Shown here piece by piece: positions 42,700-53,815 of a DNA stretch of 64,000 bases (within the stretch, counting starts at the first letter, position 1; the number at the start of each line of letters is the position of its first letter). Location: contig JAKSZU010000008.1 of the NCBI GenBank assembly GCA_026018925.1, positions 59,008,027 through 59,072,026 on the forward strand, written 5' to 3'. The notes beneath the pieces are model-generated. The model had not been told where the DNA came from, did no database searches, and was given only the letters and a program-made list of their open reading frames with translations. The DNA is from Tupaia tana. Lineage: Eukaryota > Chordata > Mammalia > Scandentia > Tupaiidae. The position numbers and the translations under genes are program-made.

Positions 42700-45105
42700 T
42701 TCCTTGAGGACTACTCACAACATCATCTGAACATGAGGGCTAGGAGTGATGGGGAAGTAATCCTGAGGCTCCTGCATTACTCTCCTTCCTGGCTATCATA
42801 CCTCAAAGAATTAGTGAGATTATTCTAGGGTATCTGGCTTCCCTGAGGACCTGTAACTAGTCCATTGCAGTGAACTCTTATCTGGATATATCTGCCCAGA
42901 GCAAACACTTTCCTGGCTCACACACTCAACCAGACATCTGCCTATGTTGCTTGTCTTTATATAATAAAACACTGTCACCAAAGAGCTGTATAAAATTTAA
43001 AATATTACACAGGTGTAGTTTATAATGATCATAAAAATTTATTCATGACTTGTTCTCAATATTACCAACTCTGGATCCTAGGAATATATTTATATCCTTT
43101 CCTTATTCAACTGCCAACACAACCTGATTTTTCACCAAATATATAGATTGTGTCAGAACTAGTTGTGTTTTCTTTCGTTGCTGTTGAATATGTCTCACAT
43201 TTTATAAATAATTATGACTAACGCTGTTCAGCACTTCATAATTTGTAGTTTTCTTTTCACATATGTTATTTCAAAAGAACCTCCTAACTCCATTAAAATG
43301 AGAGGACTGAGTCTCGGGTGCGTCCAAGATGACTCAGCTGAAACATGGTCAAGACAGGAAGGAGCAGGTTCTTCTGAAGCCAAGGAAAGTTCTTGTTACT
43401 GCAACGCTCTAACAACTCTCTCCTGTAGTTGGTGCAGAGCTTCAGGACTGAAGAAGGAGCACAGGGACAGGTCTTAAAGTAAAGGAGAAGCACGCTGAAG
43501 AGCCAGGCAGAGTCTGTCAGGTCTGGAATTGCTGTAAAGGAGAGATTCGAGGAAGTGGTGATAGCCCAGATGATCACATGGTAGCCTTTGGTGGCATAAA
43601 GACAAGTTACTTGGGTGAACTATTTGCCTTAGTATCCTCATCTCTAAGTAGAGTTCCCAATAGCATCTACCTCAAAACAGCATTCATTTTACATTAGAAC
43701 AGTGCTTGCCCATAAGTGTCTTATTCAAATTTGCTACTTTGGTTTCTCTCCTGTATGAACACTCAGAGTGGGGAGAGAGCTGGGGCAAATCATCTATTTT
43801 TCCCTCTCACCAGACCTCCCGTTTTCTTTATCTTTGGGAAGGTTCAATAACGTATAAATCGCAGAGCCTGTGCACCTTTGGGGACCACCTAACCTTGAGT
43901 CTAAGCATCCTGACAATAAAGTGAATCTTGAGTTCAAATGAAAACTGTAATATTCAGCTCTGTTCACTGTTTAAAGAATTCCTTTAAAGGGCTTAAGAAA
44001 GAGGATCAGCTGGATTCTTGGGTATTAAACACGTTTTCCAATGCAATATTTTAATGAGGTAAGTATAATACAGCAAGCCCTTGGATTAATCTTCCTTTAC
44101 ACTACCCAGGAGCTCAAGATGCAGAGAAAAATATCCTTGGAAAATTGTAGGGACATGCATTGAGCCCATGTGTCAAATGCAAGAAAATGATGGGTGCTTG
44201 ACTTCCAACCCCCATCAGGGTTGGCGGATTTTGTCTTTTTTGAAAATCCTGAGGCAAAAATGACTGCCTCACAGAGAACTCGATAGTATTGCTTCTTTGT
44301 TTGTCCCTTTCCAGATTTTGAAGCAGTCTCTGGCTGGGTTTATCTTGGGGGCTGATTGGAGGACGGGGTACAGTTGAGACCACTGGGGGTCAACAGTTTA
44401 TTTGCCGAAGTCCTCACCGTGTGTCCTCAATGAAAAAACTGCTTTTCCTCTGAGAGTTCAGTTTATTTTTAACGACTGGCACCAAGACCTTGTGCTGTTT
44501 GCTTGCATCAGAGTGTAGGCAGCTAGGAAACACATATGCAATTTCCGAGCATGGGCGCACTTGTCTGGTGTTAGTCATTATGAAGTGCTGCCGCCTCCTT
44601 CTGCAGCGCTTTATAACTGGGGCCATTTTAGGTTCTCTGTCCATGTGTATTTAACTTATTTTAGTTCTTGAGTTTAATTTTTATCTTTAAAGAATAGCTT
44701 TATAAATGACAGCAACTCTTTTTTTTTTCTTTTTCAATAAGGAAAAGACTAGTACATATATCACTAAAATGAGAGAGAATATATGGGCGTAGAAAGAGGA
44801 AGAGAGTGGGGAGGGAGGGAGAGAGAAAGGGGAAGTAGTGAATCTTTATCTTTTTTGCTTATTTTGGACATTGTGAGATGGGCACAAATGACCTCGCTGA
44901 ACTTCAAAAGGCAGATGGAGCAGATGATTTCTGTGGGTTTGATTTGATAAATATGTGATTGGCCAGTGGTCTGGAAATCTCTTCTTCACTTTCTGCTCTG
45001 ATTTATTCCTGTGGGTTACACATTGCCTCTCTCTAGCAGGCTCTTTAAAAAGGCAAATCTCTTTGAGAAGGCTAAACATGACTTTTTCAACACTTGGTGA
45101 GAATG
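42700..45105. other. No gene recognised; mostly unique-looking
   Basis: Covers frames of 60-108 codons on both strands, none with a known domain. 42880-43010 ends in 'ataataaaacactgtc', which recalls an LTR polyadenylation region but is too weak to call. GC is a little higher at 44300-44640. Confidence 0.4.
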
Positions 45106-45109
45106 GAAT

Positions 45110-45300
45110 TCTTGGATTGGTTCTCAAAGTTGGCTGATCATCCCAAACCCTTAGGGGATGATTGTTAAGCACACAGATTACAGGAGTTCACCCATAAGAC
45201 TTAGCTAGGGAAGAATTAAGATATCCAGGGAGGCAAACTTGCCATCTAATAGTTATTTTTTAAAAAGTTTGTGAGGTTTGTAAATGATTTGTGAATCACC
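45110..45300 (+). mobile_element. MER5-like hAT DNA transposon fragment
   Basis: 'ttggttctcaaagttggctgatcatcccaaaccc..gggatgattgttaagcacacagattacaggagttcaccc' resembles MER5-type non-autonomous Charlie elements ('ggttctcaaagtgtggtcc..aaatgcagattc'). Moderate match only. Confidence 0.45.
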
Positions 45301-45419
45301 ACAGCCTTGCAAACTTGGGGGACTTATCATCTTATGAAGAAAGGCAGGGTGGGTAGTAGAACTGTATTGGGCCTTTGGGTGAATGAGGACCCTCCAAGAG
45401 AAAAGGAATAAGTTACTTT

Positions 45420-45472
45420 AATTTTTAAGAAGAATTAATTAATTTATTTATTTAGTTTTTAAAATTTGACCA

Positions 45473-45546
<74 letters not shown>

Positions 45547-45634
45547 GAAAGCAAGCCCCGGGTCTGGGACTCAACCGTGGTTGGCCATGTGGGAGTGTCT
45601 AGCACCTTAACTACCACGCCACCTGCTGGTCTCA
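45420..45634 (-). repeat. Short SINE variant with compound (CA)n(GA)n inside
   Basis: 'aaaatttgaccagacacac' runs into a 70-bp CA-then-GA array (45474-45543), followed by 'gtgagaaagcaagccccgggtctgggactcaaccgtgg' and the head ending CACCTGCTGGTCTC. GGAATAAGTTA / GGAATGAGTTT flank it. Confidence 0.92.
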
Positions 45635-45639
45635 GGAAT

Positions 45640-46500
45640 GAGTTTTTAAAAAGACAATAGGGGCTCCAAAGACTGTCTGCCTCAAAGTTTTGCTCTAGGT
45701 TAACAGTGTCAGTGGAAAATATGCCTCAACCAAAGCCACCTTTTTAATAAATATTGTAACTTTATCTTAAGGCTCTTTGTTTTCTTTTTGGCACTTAAAA
45801 CACCGATGCCAGTCAATAAGTTAACATTTAATTTCCTGGCCTTGAGTCTTTTGCTGGTTTGGCTAGAAGAGTAAATTGGGTCAAAGAAGAGCTAGCTTAA
45901 TTAATTTAAACATATGTGTATATATACGTACATATGCATGTATGTGTATAATGTACATATATATTGTTTAAGTCAGCAGGTCATCTCAATTTACTTGTAG
46001 GTGTGATAATCATGGATAGAAGTCTTGTTGATGAAACAGCATCATTTGTTTTTCTGTTCCTTCTTCCTTTGACTTCCTTATTTCTAAAATGGAAAGAAGA
46101 GATTAGGGGCACATAAAAGTAATAATAAGAATTCATATTCTATTTCAATATTTGGAAAAAAGGACTAAAAAGTATACGTTTACTTAGCAATAAAATACAT
46201 AGGCTAACAAAATCATTTTTTGTAAAAAAAATTATCAACTCATTTTTTAACACTAGTTTGTTCATGTTGAAGTTGTGACTGGCAGTCATTGATGATAAAT
46301 AGAAAAAAAAAACAAAATATCTGAAAACATAGGATGCATTTGTTTGTTGATTTATTCAGTGGTTTCAGCTAATAGTAGGTTAGAATATTGCTCCCAGAAG
46401 CATTTACATAACATAACTAATAGTATTCCAAAGTCTCTAAAATAAAGCAATGGGAGAAATATTTCAAATAGGGACACTTCCTATATGCCCACTACATATA
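45640..46500. other. No gene or repeat recognised
   Basis: AT-rich with an alternating TATG/TACA stretch at 45912-45965. Confidence 0.45.
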
Positions 46501-46504
46501 AAAT

Positions 46505-47040
46505 TCTATCACATTACAAGAAACTTCCGCTTTATGGTGGGGCTCTCCAGAAAATAGATTCTGAGATGGAGATTTGCCTGCAAGAAATTCACCAGGGAGT
46601 GCTGGTAGGAGCAGGTACTAGAAAAAAAGGAAGGAAGGAAGGAAGGAAGGAAGGAAGGAAGGAAGGAAGGAAGGAAGGAGGGAGGGAGGGAGGGAGGGAG
46701 GGAGAGAGGGAGGGAGGGAGGGAGGAAGGAGGAAGGAAGGAAGAAGGAGTTTTGTACAATGCAGAAATCCTCAGTCAATTCCACAGGGAGTTCAGGAGCT
46801 AGGCTGACCTCTCAGAATGGTGGTTATTTCCAGAGAAGAACTCAGCTGAGCCACTGGCCTCCAATATTCCAATGGGCATCTGGAAGGGTGGCATAACATC
46901 CTCTTGATGCTGGCTCTGCTTTTGTACAAGCATTGATGCTCCTTTGATATTTGTAAATACCTGCCCCATTCCAGGACCTTTGTTCTCACATAGCATGCTG
47001 TATGTCCTCTGCCCTGCCAGTTCTTGTTTTGACATTTGGT
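46505..47040. repeat. Probable old dispersed repeat around a GGAA tract
   Basis: 'ggggctctccagaaaatagattctgagatggagatttgcctgcaagaaattcaccagggag' and, after the tract, 'tcagctgagccactggcctcc..gggcatctggaagggtggcataaca' look like the two arms of an old interspersed element. I cannot name it. Confidence 0.35.
46625..46747 (+). repeat. (GGAA)n/(GGGA)n tract
   Basis: About 12 GGAA, then GGGA variants, then GGAA again; pure purine. GGAA arrays are known ETS-factor binding platforms in mammals. Confidence 0.96.
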
Positions 47041-47044
47041 CCCT

Positions 47045-47686
47045 AGTATAACGACTTAGTAGATGGTAAGACCTTTAAGAAGTAAGGCCAAATGGACAAT
47101 GATTGGATCATGAAGACAATACCATCGTAAGAGGAGTAGTGATGTCTCCTGAGACCTAATGAGTCCTAGCTCATGTGAAAAGGGTTTAGTTTACGTGAAA
47201 ATGGGTCATGAAAAGGGAGATAGCAGACTAGCAGATGATGTGGTGGTTAGGGTGCTGGACCCCACATGGCCAACTCTGCAGTTCAAGTCCTGGACTTGGT
47301 GGCTTGAAAGACACACCAGGTGCATATATGTATGTGTCCAAGGTCCTGAGAAGAGCATGAAGGAGAAGGGATTGTGGTGTGACCATACCCCCAAGTGGTG
47401 ATTTCTCACTTTCCTCTTCTCTCTGTCTTTCTCTGGCAAGTGCACACACTCTATGGCAAAAAATCCAAAAGAAAAATTGAAAAAAAGAAGATACCTGCTT
47501 CCAGGTCTCTCTCTCTCTCTGCATGTCCACACTATCTTCTCTGGTTTTGTCAGCCATGTCGCAACATGTCACGACAGAGCTAGCTTGATGCTACCCCGCT
47601 TGCCTCTAGTCAAATAAATGTCTATTCTTTATAAATCACCCAGTCTCAGGTATTTCTGCAAGAAAAACAATAGAAGACTAAGACAA
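47045..47686 (+). mobile_element. MaLR LTR relic (MST/THE1-like) split by a SINE
   Basis: 'agacctttaagaagtaaggcc..attggatcatgaagacaatacc' on the left, then after the SINE 'tttgtcagccatgtcgcaacatg', 'tttataaatcacccagtctcaggtatttctgc' and 'aatagaagactaagaca'. The 3' end is clear, the 5' end is not. Old fossil. Confidence 0.75.
47227..47490 (+). repeat. Dominant-lineage SINE, older copy, inside an LTR relic
   Basis: Head 'actagcagatgatgtggtggttagggtgctgg', B box CAGTTCAAGTCC, 'gtccaaggtcctgagaagagcatgaaggagaaggg', tail rich in AAAAGAAAAATTG. Confidence 0.9.
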
Positions 47687-47854
47687 ATGTATGATGCCTT
47701 TTCCTTCAGACTTCCTGGTTACTAAGAAAAGTTAACAGAGCAAATTAAGCGACTTTAAAATATCAGTTCTTTGCATGATTCCACAGGAGGTAGATCTCAG
47801 AATTGAGAGCTCACGAATACTTTTTTTTTATCTGTGAAAGGCAGAGTAAGGGAG

Positions 47855-48780
47855 GAAAAGCTAATAGTTATATGCACCTACCATATGCCATGCCCTGTGC
47901 TAGACTGTAGAGAATAAAAAACGAATAAGACACAGTAGGAACGCACAGACTTGCAAATTAGTAATTGCGACTTACAAGTGTTACGGATACTCTGAATGAA
48001 GTACACATGATTAGGGTTCAGTGGAAGCATCACAGAGTATGGTTAGCTTACTGAGAGGCATATTTAGGAAAAGCTCTCTATGAAATATGAAATTTGAAGT
48101 GAATCTTGAAAGATTAAATATAAGGCAATGAGAAGGTACAGGAAAGGTGTCCCGGATAGAGAAAGAAGGATATGTAAAAGCCTGGGCGTCTGGACTTTTT
48201 TGGGAAATTCCAATCATTGTTACATTGGTAAAACTTAGTTGGGGGGAAGGAGTATTATGCAGAATGGAAAACTTGAGAAATAAGCAAATGATAGAGGTTT
48301 TTATTATCGTTTCAAGCAATTTAACTATATTTTGAAGGCAGAGGAAGAACCTTTGAGAGGTGTGTGTATGCATGCCTTGTATTGCTTCTTTTTTATTTTA
48401 TTTTATTTTATTTTTTTGGAGAGGTTTTTGCTATAGGGTGCATGCACTCGCCAGAAAGACAGAGAGAGACAGAGAGACAGAAAGCGAGAGATCACCCCCC
48501 GGGGGGATGGCCATGCTACAATCCCTTCTCCTCCATTCTCCTCTCAGGATCTTGGGCATGCACGCACAGGCATCCAGCGTGAGTTTAAGCCACTGGCTCT
48601 GGGAGTCGAACCGCAGTCGTCGACTATATGGGAATCCAGCGACATAGCCATTACACTAACTGCTGGTCCCTGCATTGCTTCTTAAAGAGAAGAGTGATGT
48701 GATCCGATGAGCCTTTTTGAGAACTCACTTTGGCAGTACATGTACTAGGCTAAAGCAAACTGCAAAATTTGGGAGGGGCA
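47855..48780 (+). repeat. Ancient mammalian repeat, long copy, split by a SINE
   Basis: Order: 'accatatgccatgccctgtgctagac', 'acgaataagacacagtagg', 'gcatatttaggaaaagctc', 'gaagtgaatcttgaaag', 'gaaagaaggatatgtaaaagcc', then after the SINE 'agagtgatgtgatccgatga..gaactcactttggcag'. Same family as 950-1474. Confidence 0.55.
48390..48669 (-). repeat. Dominant-family SINE with (TTTTA)n tail
   Basis: The tail is made of TTTTA pentamers (48397-48414) before TTTTTTTGGAGAGG. TATTGCTTCTT / CATTGCTTCTT at 48379 and 48672 mark the insertion. Head carries a doubled CGT ('gcagtcgtcgac'). Confidence 0.95.
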
Positions 48781-49139
48781 GACCCTTTTCATTTTATATA
48801 AATACTATGCATGCTCAGGAAATAAAAGCTGGGGATGATGATGCTTAAAAATATGCTGATTTTGTTTCATATTTTTTATTACATATAAGTAAACATGAGA
48901 ACTCAAATTTATTAGTCTTATCCAACATTATAGTCTTCATGAAAAATAAACAAATCCATGAACCTTTTTCAGGTCACTTTAGAAACTCAGACTGGTGGTT
49001 TTTGTTTATCCAGAAAGAGTCTGATAAAATTTAGACAGAGAATTTTCTCGGAACATGTTCTGCAAAGAGAAAAGTGTTCTGGGATATGTGGAGCAAAAAT
49101 ATTGGGTTATTAAGTGATTATGGACTTTTTCTTCTATGC

Positions 49140-49390
49140 AAAAATGCATCATGACTGTTCCAACAGCCCAGTGCATTCATATATCCATTGACAGATCCAT
49201 CCATCCATCCATCCATCCATCCATCCATCCATCCTTCACTATCCTGGCCCACACTAGGCACTGTATGAGATACTAGGGCTGCAAAGATAAAAACTCTGCC
49301 TTTGTTCAAAGAGCTTCTAGTCTAAGTTCAGAGAAACATGTATAAACTGATGATGGCAATACAATGTGGTAATGTGAATGCCATTAGAAA
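49140..49390 (+). repeat. Ancient repeat fragment containing (ATCC)n
   Basis: After the tetranucleotide array: 'cccacactaggcactgtatgagatactagggctgcaaagataaaa..ctgcctttgttcaaagagcttctagtctaag'. Same old family as 950-1474. Confidence 0.55.
49196..49234 (+). repeat. (ATCC)n microsatellite
   Basis: About nine CCAT/ATCC units. Confidence 0.95.
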
Positions 49391-49449
49391 AAATGCAGTT
49401 TAAAATAAAATAGACATATACTTTGTTTTAGTCAGCATAGTGACAATCA

Positions 49450-49610
49450 AAGTGTAAAGCATTTGAAATTAGAATTCCAGGATTTAAGTTCCAGAGTTAG
49501 AATTTACTACCTAGGAAACCTTGATCATGCTACTTGATCACACTGAAATATGAGTTTTAAAAATATGTATGCAAGGTGCTTTATATAAAATAATGGGTTC
49601 AATAAATTGG
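49450..49610 (+). repeat. Probable MIR fragment
   Basis: 'aaattagaattccaggatttaagttccagagttag' then 'ctaggaaaccttgatcatgctacttgatcaca' has the MIR order but is well diverged. Confidence 0.45.
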
Positions 49611-50177
49611 TTGCCAACAAGTCAGGAACATACAATCCAACAGCATTCATATATACCTTCTGTGAGTGGGATCTGCCATCAGTCTCAAGTGTTCAAGCAT
49701 ATTTTAGAAGGGTACACCAAGAATGCAAGCCCCTGAAAAAATGATCTTCACAAAAATCTGTATGGATATCAGGCTATGTAAGCATTCATAATGGGTCCTC
49801 TGCTCCATTCTCCTAGGAAGATAAGAAACCCACGTGTATATCCTACTGCCACTCTGCTCATTGCTTTTGCTGTGAATAATAAAGTTATTTTTCTGACCTA
49901 GAAACCTCATATCTTCTGCTCGAATTCATGAAACAGTAAGAGGATGGCTTATTAGCTTGTACTTAGTGTAAAATCTTAGACCCTGGGTTTCTTGACCACA
50001 ACTATAATAGGTATTTAAACCATAACAAAAGAGATCTTACTATCAGCAGCAATGATAGTGTGGATACAGAAGAGAAATTTATAAAAAAAGTACTTTTAAA
50101 TATATGAAAAAAATACAATATAGTTCACTGAGATTAAAAAAAAAAAAAAGACTTGAGTAAATACAAAACAATGCCAA

Positions 50178-50400
50178 GGGCCAGGTAGTGGTGTGATGGT
50201 AATGCAACTGAACCCACATGGGAAAGGTCCTGGGTTCAAATCTCAGGCCCTCCTTGAGCACACTGAACATGTGCATGTTCCTGTGAATTAAGGTAGTTGG
50301 GATTGGGGTTGGATTGTAACACGAAGACTCTGCTGGGCATGCTTGTCTGTCTTTGTTCATCTCTCTTTTTTAGCTCTCTCTCTCTCTCGAAATAAATAAT
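50178..50400 (+). repeat. Older tRNA-derived SINE related to 11530-11756
   Basis: Head GGGCCAGGTAGTGGTGTGATGG, B box GGGTTCAAATCTC, 'ccttgagcacactgaacatgtgcatg', (CT)n end and 'gaaataaataataacac' tail. Confidence 0.82.
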
Positions 50401-50414
50401 AACACAAAAAGAAA

Positions 50415-50935
50415 AGAAAGAAAAGAAAACAGTGCAATGTCCTCACACACGAAGGTTTAATATTTATAAAAGAGTAAGATCTTCACAAATATTTTTTTGT
50501 TTGTTTGTTTGTTTGTTTGTTTTGAGAGGTTTTTCGCTACAGGGCGCGTGCGCTCGCCAGACAGAGAGAGACAGAGAGGCAGAAAGCGAGAAATCACCCC
50601 CCAGGGGGGATGGTCACGCCGCAATCTCTTCTCCTCCATTCTCCTCTCGGGATCTTGGGCACGCACGCACACGCGCCCGGCGTGAGTTGTAAGCCACCGG
50701 GTCCGAGACGCGAACCACGGTTGACTACGTGGGAGTCCAGCGACATAGCCATTACGCTAACTGCTGGTTCCCAGATCTTCACAAATATTTTTATAGATTA
50801 AGTGCAACCTCAATCAAAATCCAAATAGGATGCTTGAAAACATTACTTCTTAATTCTAAAACTAATAGGAAAGAAAACTTTAAGAAGTTTATAACAAAAT
50901 TCTTGAAAAGAGAAGTAAATAGTATGAGGTTAGGA
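50415..50935 (+). repeat. L1 ORF2 fragment split by a SINE
   Basis: Left 'cctcacacacgaaggtttaatatttat', right 'atagattaagtgcaacctcaatcaaaatccaaatagg' and 'aaaactaataggaaag' fit the L1 ORF2 region ('agattcaatgcaatccctatcaaaatccc'). Confidence 0.65.
50520..50772 (-). repeat. Young dominant-family SINE, GAACC subfamily, (TTTG)n tail
   Basis: 20-bp duplication AGATCTTCACAAATATTTTT before the tail (50477) and after the head (50773). Tail of six TTTG units. CpG-rich, B box GGTTCGCGTCT, GTGACC marker, head GGGAACCAGCAGTTAGCGTAATGG. Confidence 0.97.
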
Positions 50936-50939
50936 GCAG

Positions 50940-51172
50940 GAAGGTGGTATGGCTGAGTGGATACTAGTACGGCTTTGCTGTTAGGACAATATGAGTTTGT
51001 GCTCTGTGACGTGTAACTGCAGGACTTGCCTAAGGTATCTGACTTTTCTAAGCCTCAGATTTCTTATGTGTGTAATGGGGCTTGTAATAGCCACATTGTA
51101 AGGTTGTTGTAGGATTAAAGCACTTAGCAACATGCTTGGCACTTAGCATTCGATAAATGTTGACTATTATTA
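50940..51172 (+). repeat. MIR, nearly full length
   Basis: 'aggtggtatggctgagtggatact', 'ctgcaggacttgcctaaggtatctgacttttctaagcctcag', 'tgtgtaatggggcttgtaatagcc', 'agcacttagcaacatgcttggcactta'. Forward MIR from tRNA head to tail. Confidence 0.9.
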
Positions 51173-51333
51173 GTTTTAACTAATATTAAAATGCATCACA
51201 AAGCCAACTGGGAATGGCACAGAATTCAGATAATTGAATTAGAATCTATCCTCTTTGATCCATTCATCTACATCTACCCATTCAGTAAATGTGATTTATA
51301 ACAAAAGAAACATCACAGATAACTAGAGAAGGA

Positions 51334-51382
<49 letters not shown>

Positions 51383-52770
51383 ATATATACACACACACAC
51401 ACACACATATATTTACGTACACAATACATATGTATAATTACATAGGCACACACATTATGTATGTTTAATACATAACACAAACATCTGCCATTATGAAAAT
51501 ATCCCAGGTGAATGGAGCAGGGAAATATACATACATAAATATGTTTATATATAGTATGTTTTGCATACACACATGTATAATAGTGTGTCAACTTCAAAAG
51601 GTTGAGAGCCAGTGCTATACTCAAAGAAAAGACAGCCCTCAATAAGCAGCTAGTAATTCAAAAGAAAATCCCTTAGAGCACACTAAAACTTATTTGATAT
51701 ATAATCTTACCCACTAGGAAATATTTTACGCAGAATTCCCATCAAATATGCTCTTCTTTCTCTCTCTTTTTTATTTTTATTTTTTTTGGTTGGGGAGAGG
51801 ATGGCCAAAATCAAACACAGGTTCTGGTCCAAAGGTTAATCACATTCCTTTAAGGGGAAAACCTTCTAAAATCTGATTACCAGGTGTTCGGGGAAAGTTG
51901 TAAATATGTAGTAAATTCTGAATTAAATTTAAGGCTATTTTAATTATAAAAGCATTAATGACAGCAGGAAATTTAATGAAATAGTGGACCATGAAATCAG
52001 TGTTATCATTTTAATACATAACAGAATATGACAAACTCTATAAGACTCCTGTTCCCTTTCATGTCTATTACAATTTCCTTCTATTAGTTTCTACAAATAG
52101 AAAATTACATATAAAATTGAGTTTAACCAAATCTCTGTTAAAATCAGACAATCTGATTTGGTATTATATAACCACACTGAAATTTCATTTAATTTAGAAA
52201 GGGCTTCTCCTGGTGCCTTGAATACTAACTAGTCTTCTAACAACACGTATGTAGCTCTAGGCTTGACAGGAGAATAATCCTTGTGCCGAACAATAGATCA
52301 AGATTTTAACAGAGAGAATGAAGATGGACAGAAATGGAGAGCTTGACCCAAGCTCATGTAGGAGAGACTTCACAAGGATTTCTTGAAATGGTCAGAAAAT
52401 ATTTACCTTTGCTTATCATCTTACAAAAGAATTCTTTCTGAGAAAAAGTTGAAGATTCAGATGTCAGACCTGGCTGTCTTTGAATACAGCACGTCTGAGT
52501 CTCCCCTGGTCTCTATGAAGAATAAAAAACCTTAGAAAATGGGTCTTACTTGCGTCAACCATAGTCAATGAATTGTTACTACAGCTGTCTTTTGTAAGTT
52601 GGTAATTATTTGAGGTCTTTCTCATCTTTCACACAGATGAGAGGTGCTTTAAAATGAAATATTTTAACAGGAGGTTAATCTGTTTACTTTAGGCAGAAAG
52701 ACTTCCTCTAACAGGAGAAAGATGATCCATGGCCGGCAAGTACTGGCTTAAGGGAAAGATGAATAGGCTG
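51173..52770. other. No gene recognised
   Basis: Holds the TA/CA array at 51335-51408, a T-rich patch at 51755-51787 and otherwise AT-rich unassigned sequence. Confidence 0.45.
51335..51408. repeat. (TA)n(CA)n compound microsatellite
   Basis: Some 16 TA units followed by two short CA runs. Confidence 0.95.
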
Positions 52771-52771
52771 A

Positions 52772-53038
52772 CCCCATAGTATGGTGGTTGAGGGAGCTAG
52801 GTCCCACAAGGCTGATCCTGGTTCAAGTCCTGGACCTGGTGGCTTGGGGAACATGGCAAGCACATGTGCATGTGTGCCCAGAGTCCAGACAAAATGAAGA
52901 AATGGAGGACAAAGGATTGTGGCATGACCACACCGTATTGGGAGGTACTTTTTCCCTCCCTCTCTCTGTCTTTCTCTGGCAAGCACATGTGTCCTTGGGC
53001 AATTTTGAAAAAAGAAAGAAAGTAAATAAATAAAGAAA
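52772..53038 (+). repeat. Older SINE of the dominant lineage
   Basis: Head 'gctgaccccatagtatggtggttgaggg' with a good B box GGTTCAAGTCC, body 'gcccagagtccagacaaaatgaagaaatggagg', tail of GAAA/TAAA units. The head type is shared with 6533. Confidence 0.9.
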
Positions 53039-53039
53039 A

Positions 53040-53185
53040 AATGAAGGGGGTTCTGAGGTGCTTGAGGTGCTGATCTGGATGCTGGTTATAGTGTGTGGCT
53101 GTAAAACTTAACTGAGCCATATAATTAGAATGTGTGAACTTTTCTGTATACATACTGTGCTTCATAAGTTTTATTTAGTATTTAT
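53040..53185 (+). repeat. Old L1 3' end
   Basis: 'ggtgctgatctggatgctggttatagtgtgtggctg' to 'aactttctgtatacatactgtgcttcataag' is the L1M 'ggtgctggttacacgggtg..gtaaattatacctcaataa' region. Confidence 0.65.
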
Positions 53186-53249
53186 TTTATTATTTCAGTA
53201 ATTACTTAGCTTTTTCTGTTGGGATATATGAAAGTCCTTTACAAAGTTT

Positions 53250-53508
53250 GCAGAAGGGCCAGCCAGAGGTGTGGTGATCAACGCAGCTGGATTCCCCCTG
53301 GCCCACTGTGCTGACTTGGCAGCTAGAGAAACACTCTGGGTATGTGTGCATGCGTGCCCAGAGTCTTGAAAGGAGGGAGAAACAGATGAAAAGGGATTGT
53401 GGTGTGACCACCCCCAACAAGAAGATACTGTCTCTCTCTCTCTCTCTCCCTCTCTCTCTCTCCTCGGCAAGTACATGCACTCTCTGGCAATTTAGAAAAA
53501 AAAAACTT
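53250..53508 (+). repeat. Older SINE of the dominant lineage
   Basis: GGGCCAGCCAGAGGTGTGGTG head, B-box region lost, body 'gcccagagtcttgaaaggaggg', long CT array (53428-53463) and a short A tail. Confidence 0.88.
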
Positions 53509-53554
53509 CACAAAAAAGGTGGAATTTTCCTATGAGTCTATTTTGGTGAAAAAA

Positions 53555-53815
53555 CATTTTTTAAGTTTTTAAAAAATATTATTCATGCATGCACATGGAG
53601 AAATGAATGAGTGCAAGAGAGAGAGAGAGAAGCATGCTCTACAGGGTCTAGTCATGCCTCAATCCCCTGCCTTCAGTCTCCAGCCCATGGGATCTTGGCA
53701 CTCATGCCTGTGCCTGGCATGTTTAGGCTGACCTGGCAGGGACTCGAACTGCAGTTGCCATGTGGGATCAGGCTTTCATTGAGCAGTCCATTACTATTGT
53801 ACCATGGAACTGAGT
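53555..53815 (-). repeat. Older SINE, intermediate type (like 23495 and 63005)
   Basis: Reverse reading: 'catggtacaatagtaatggactgc', B box AGTTCGAGTCC, 'catgccaggcacaggcatgagtgccaagatcccatgggctggagactgaagg', 'gaggcatgactagaccc'. An excellent B box in an old copy. Confidence 0.82.

Noticed and set aside
42880-43010. Second LTR-like end ('tatataataaaacactgtcacc')
   Set aside because: Too short and diverged to assign.
49650-49930. LTR-like 3' end ('gtgaataataaagttatttttctgacctagaaacctc')
   Set aside because: Suggests an old LTR polyadenylation region, but I could not find enough of the rest to support a call.
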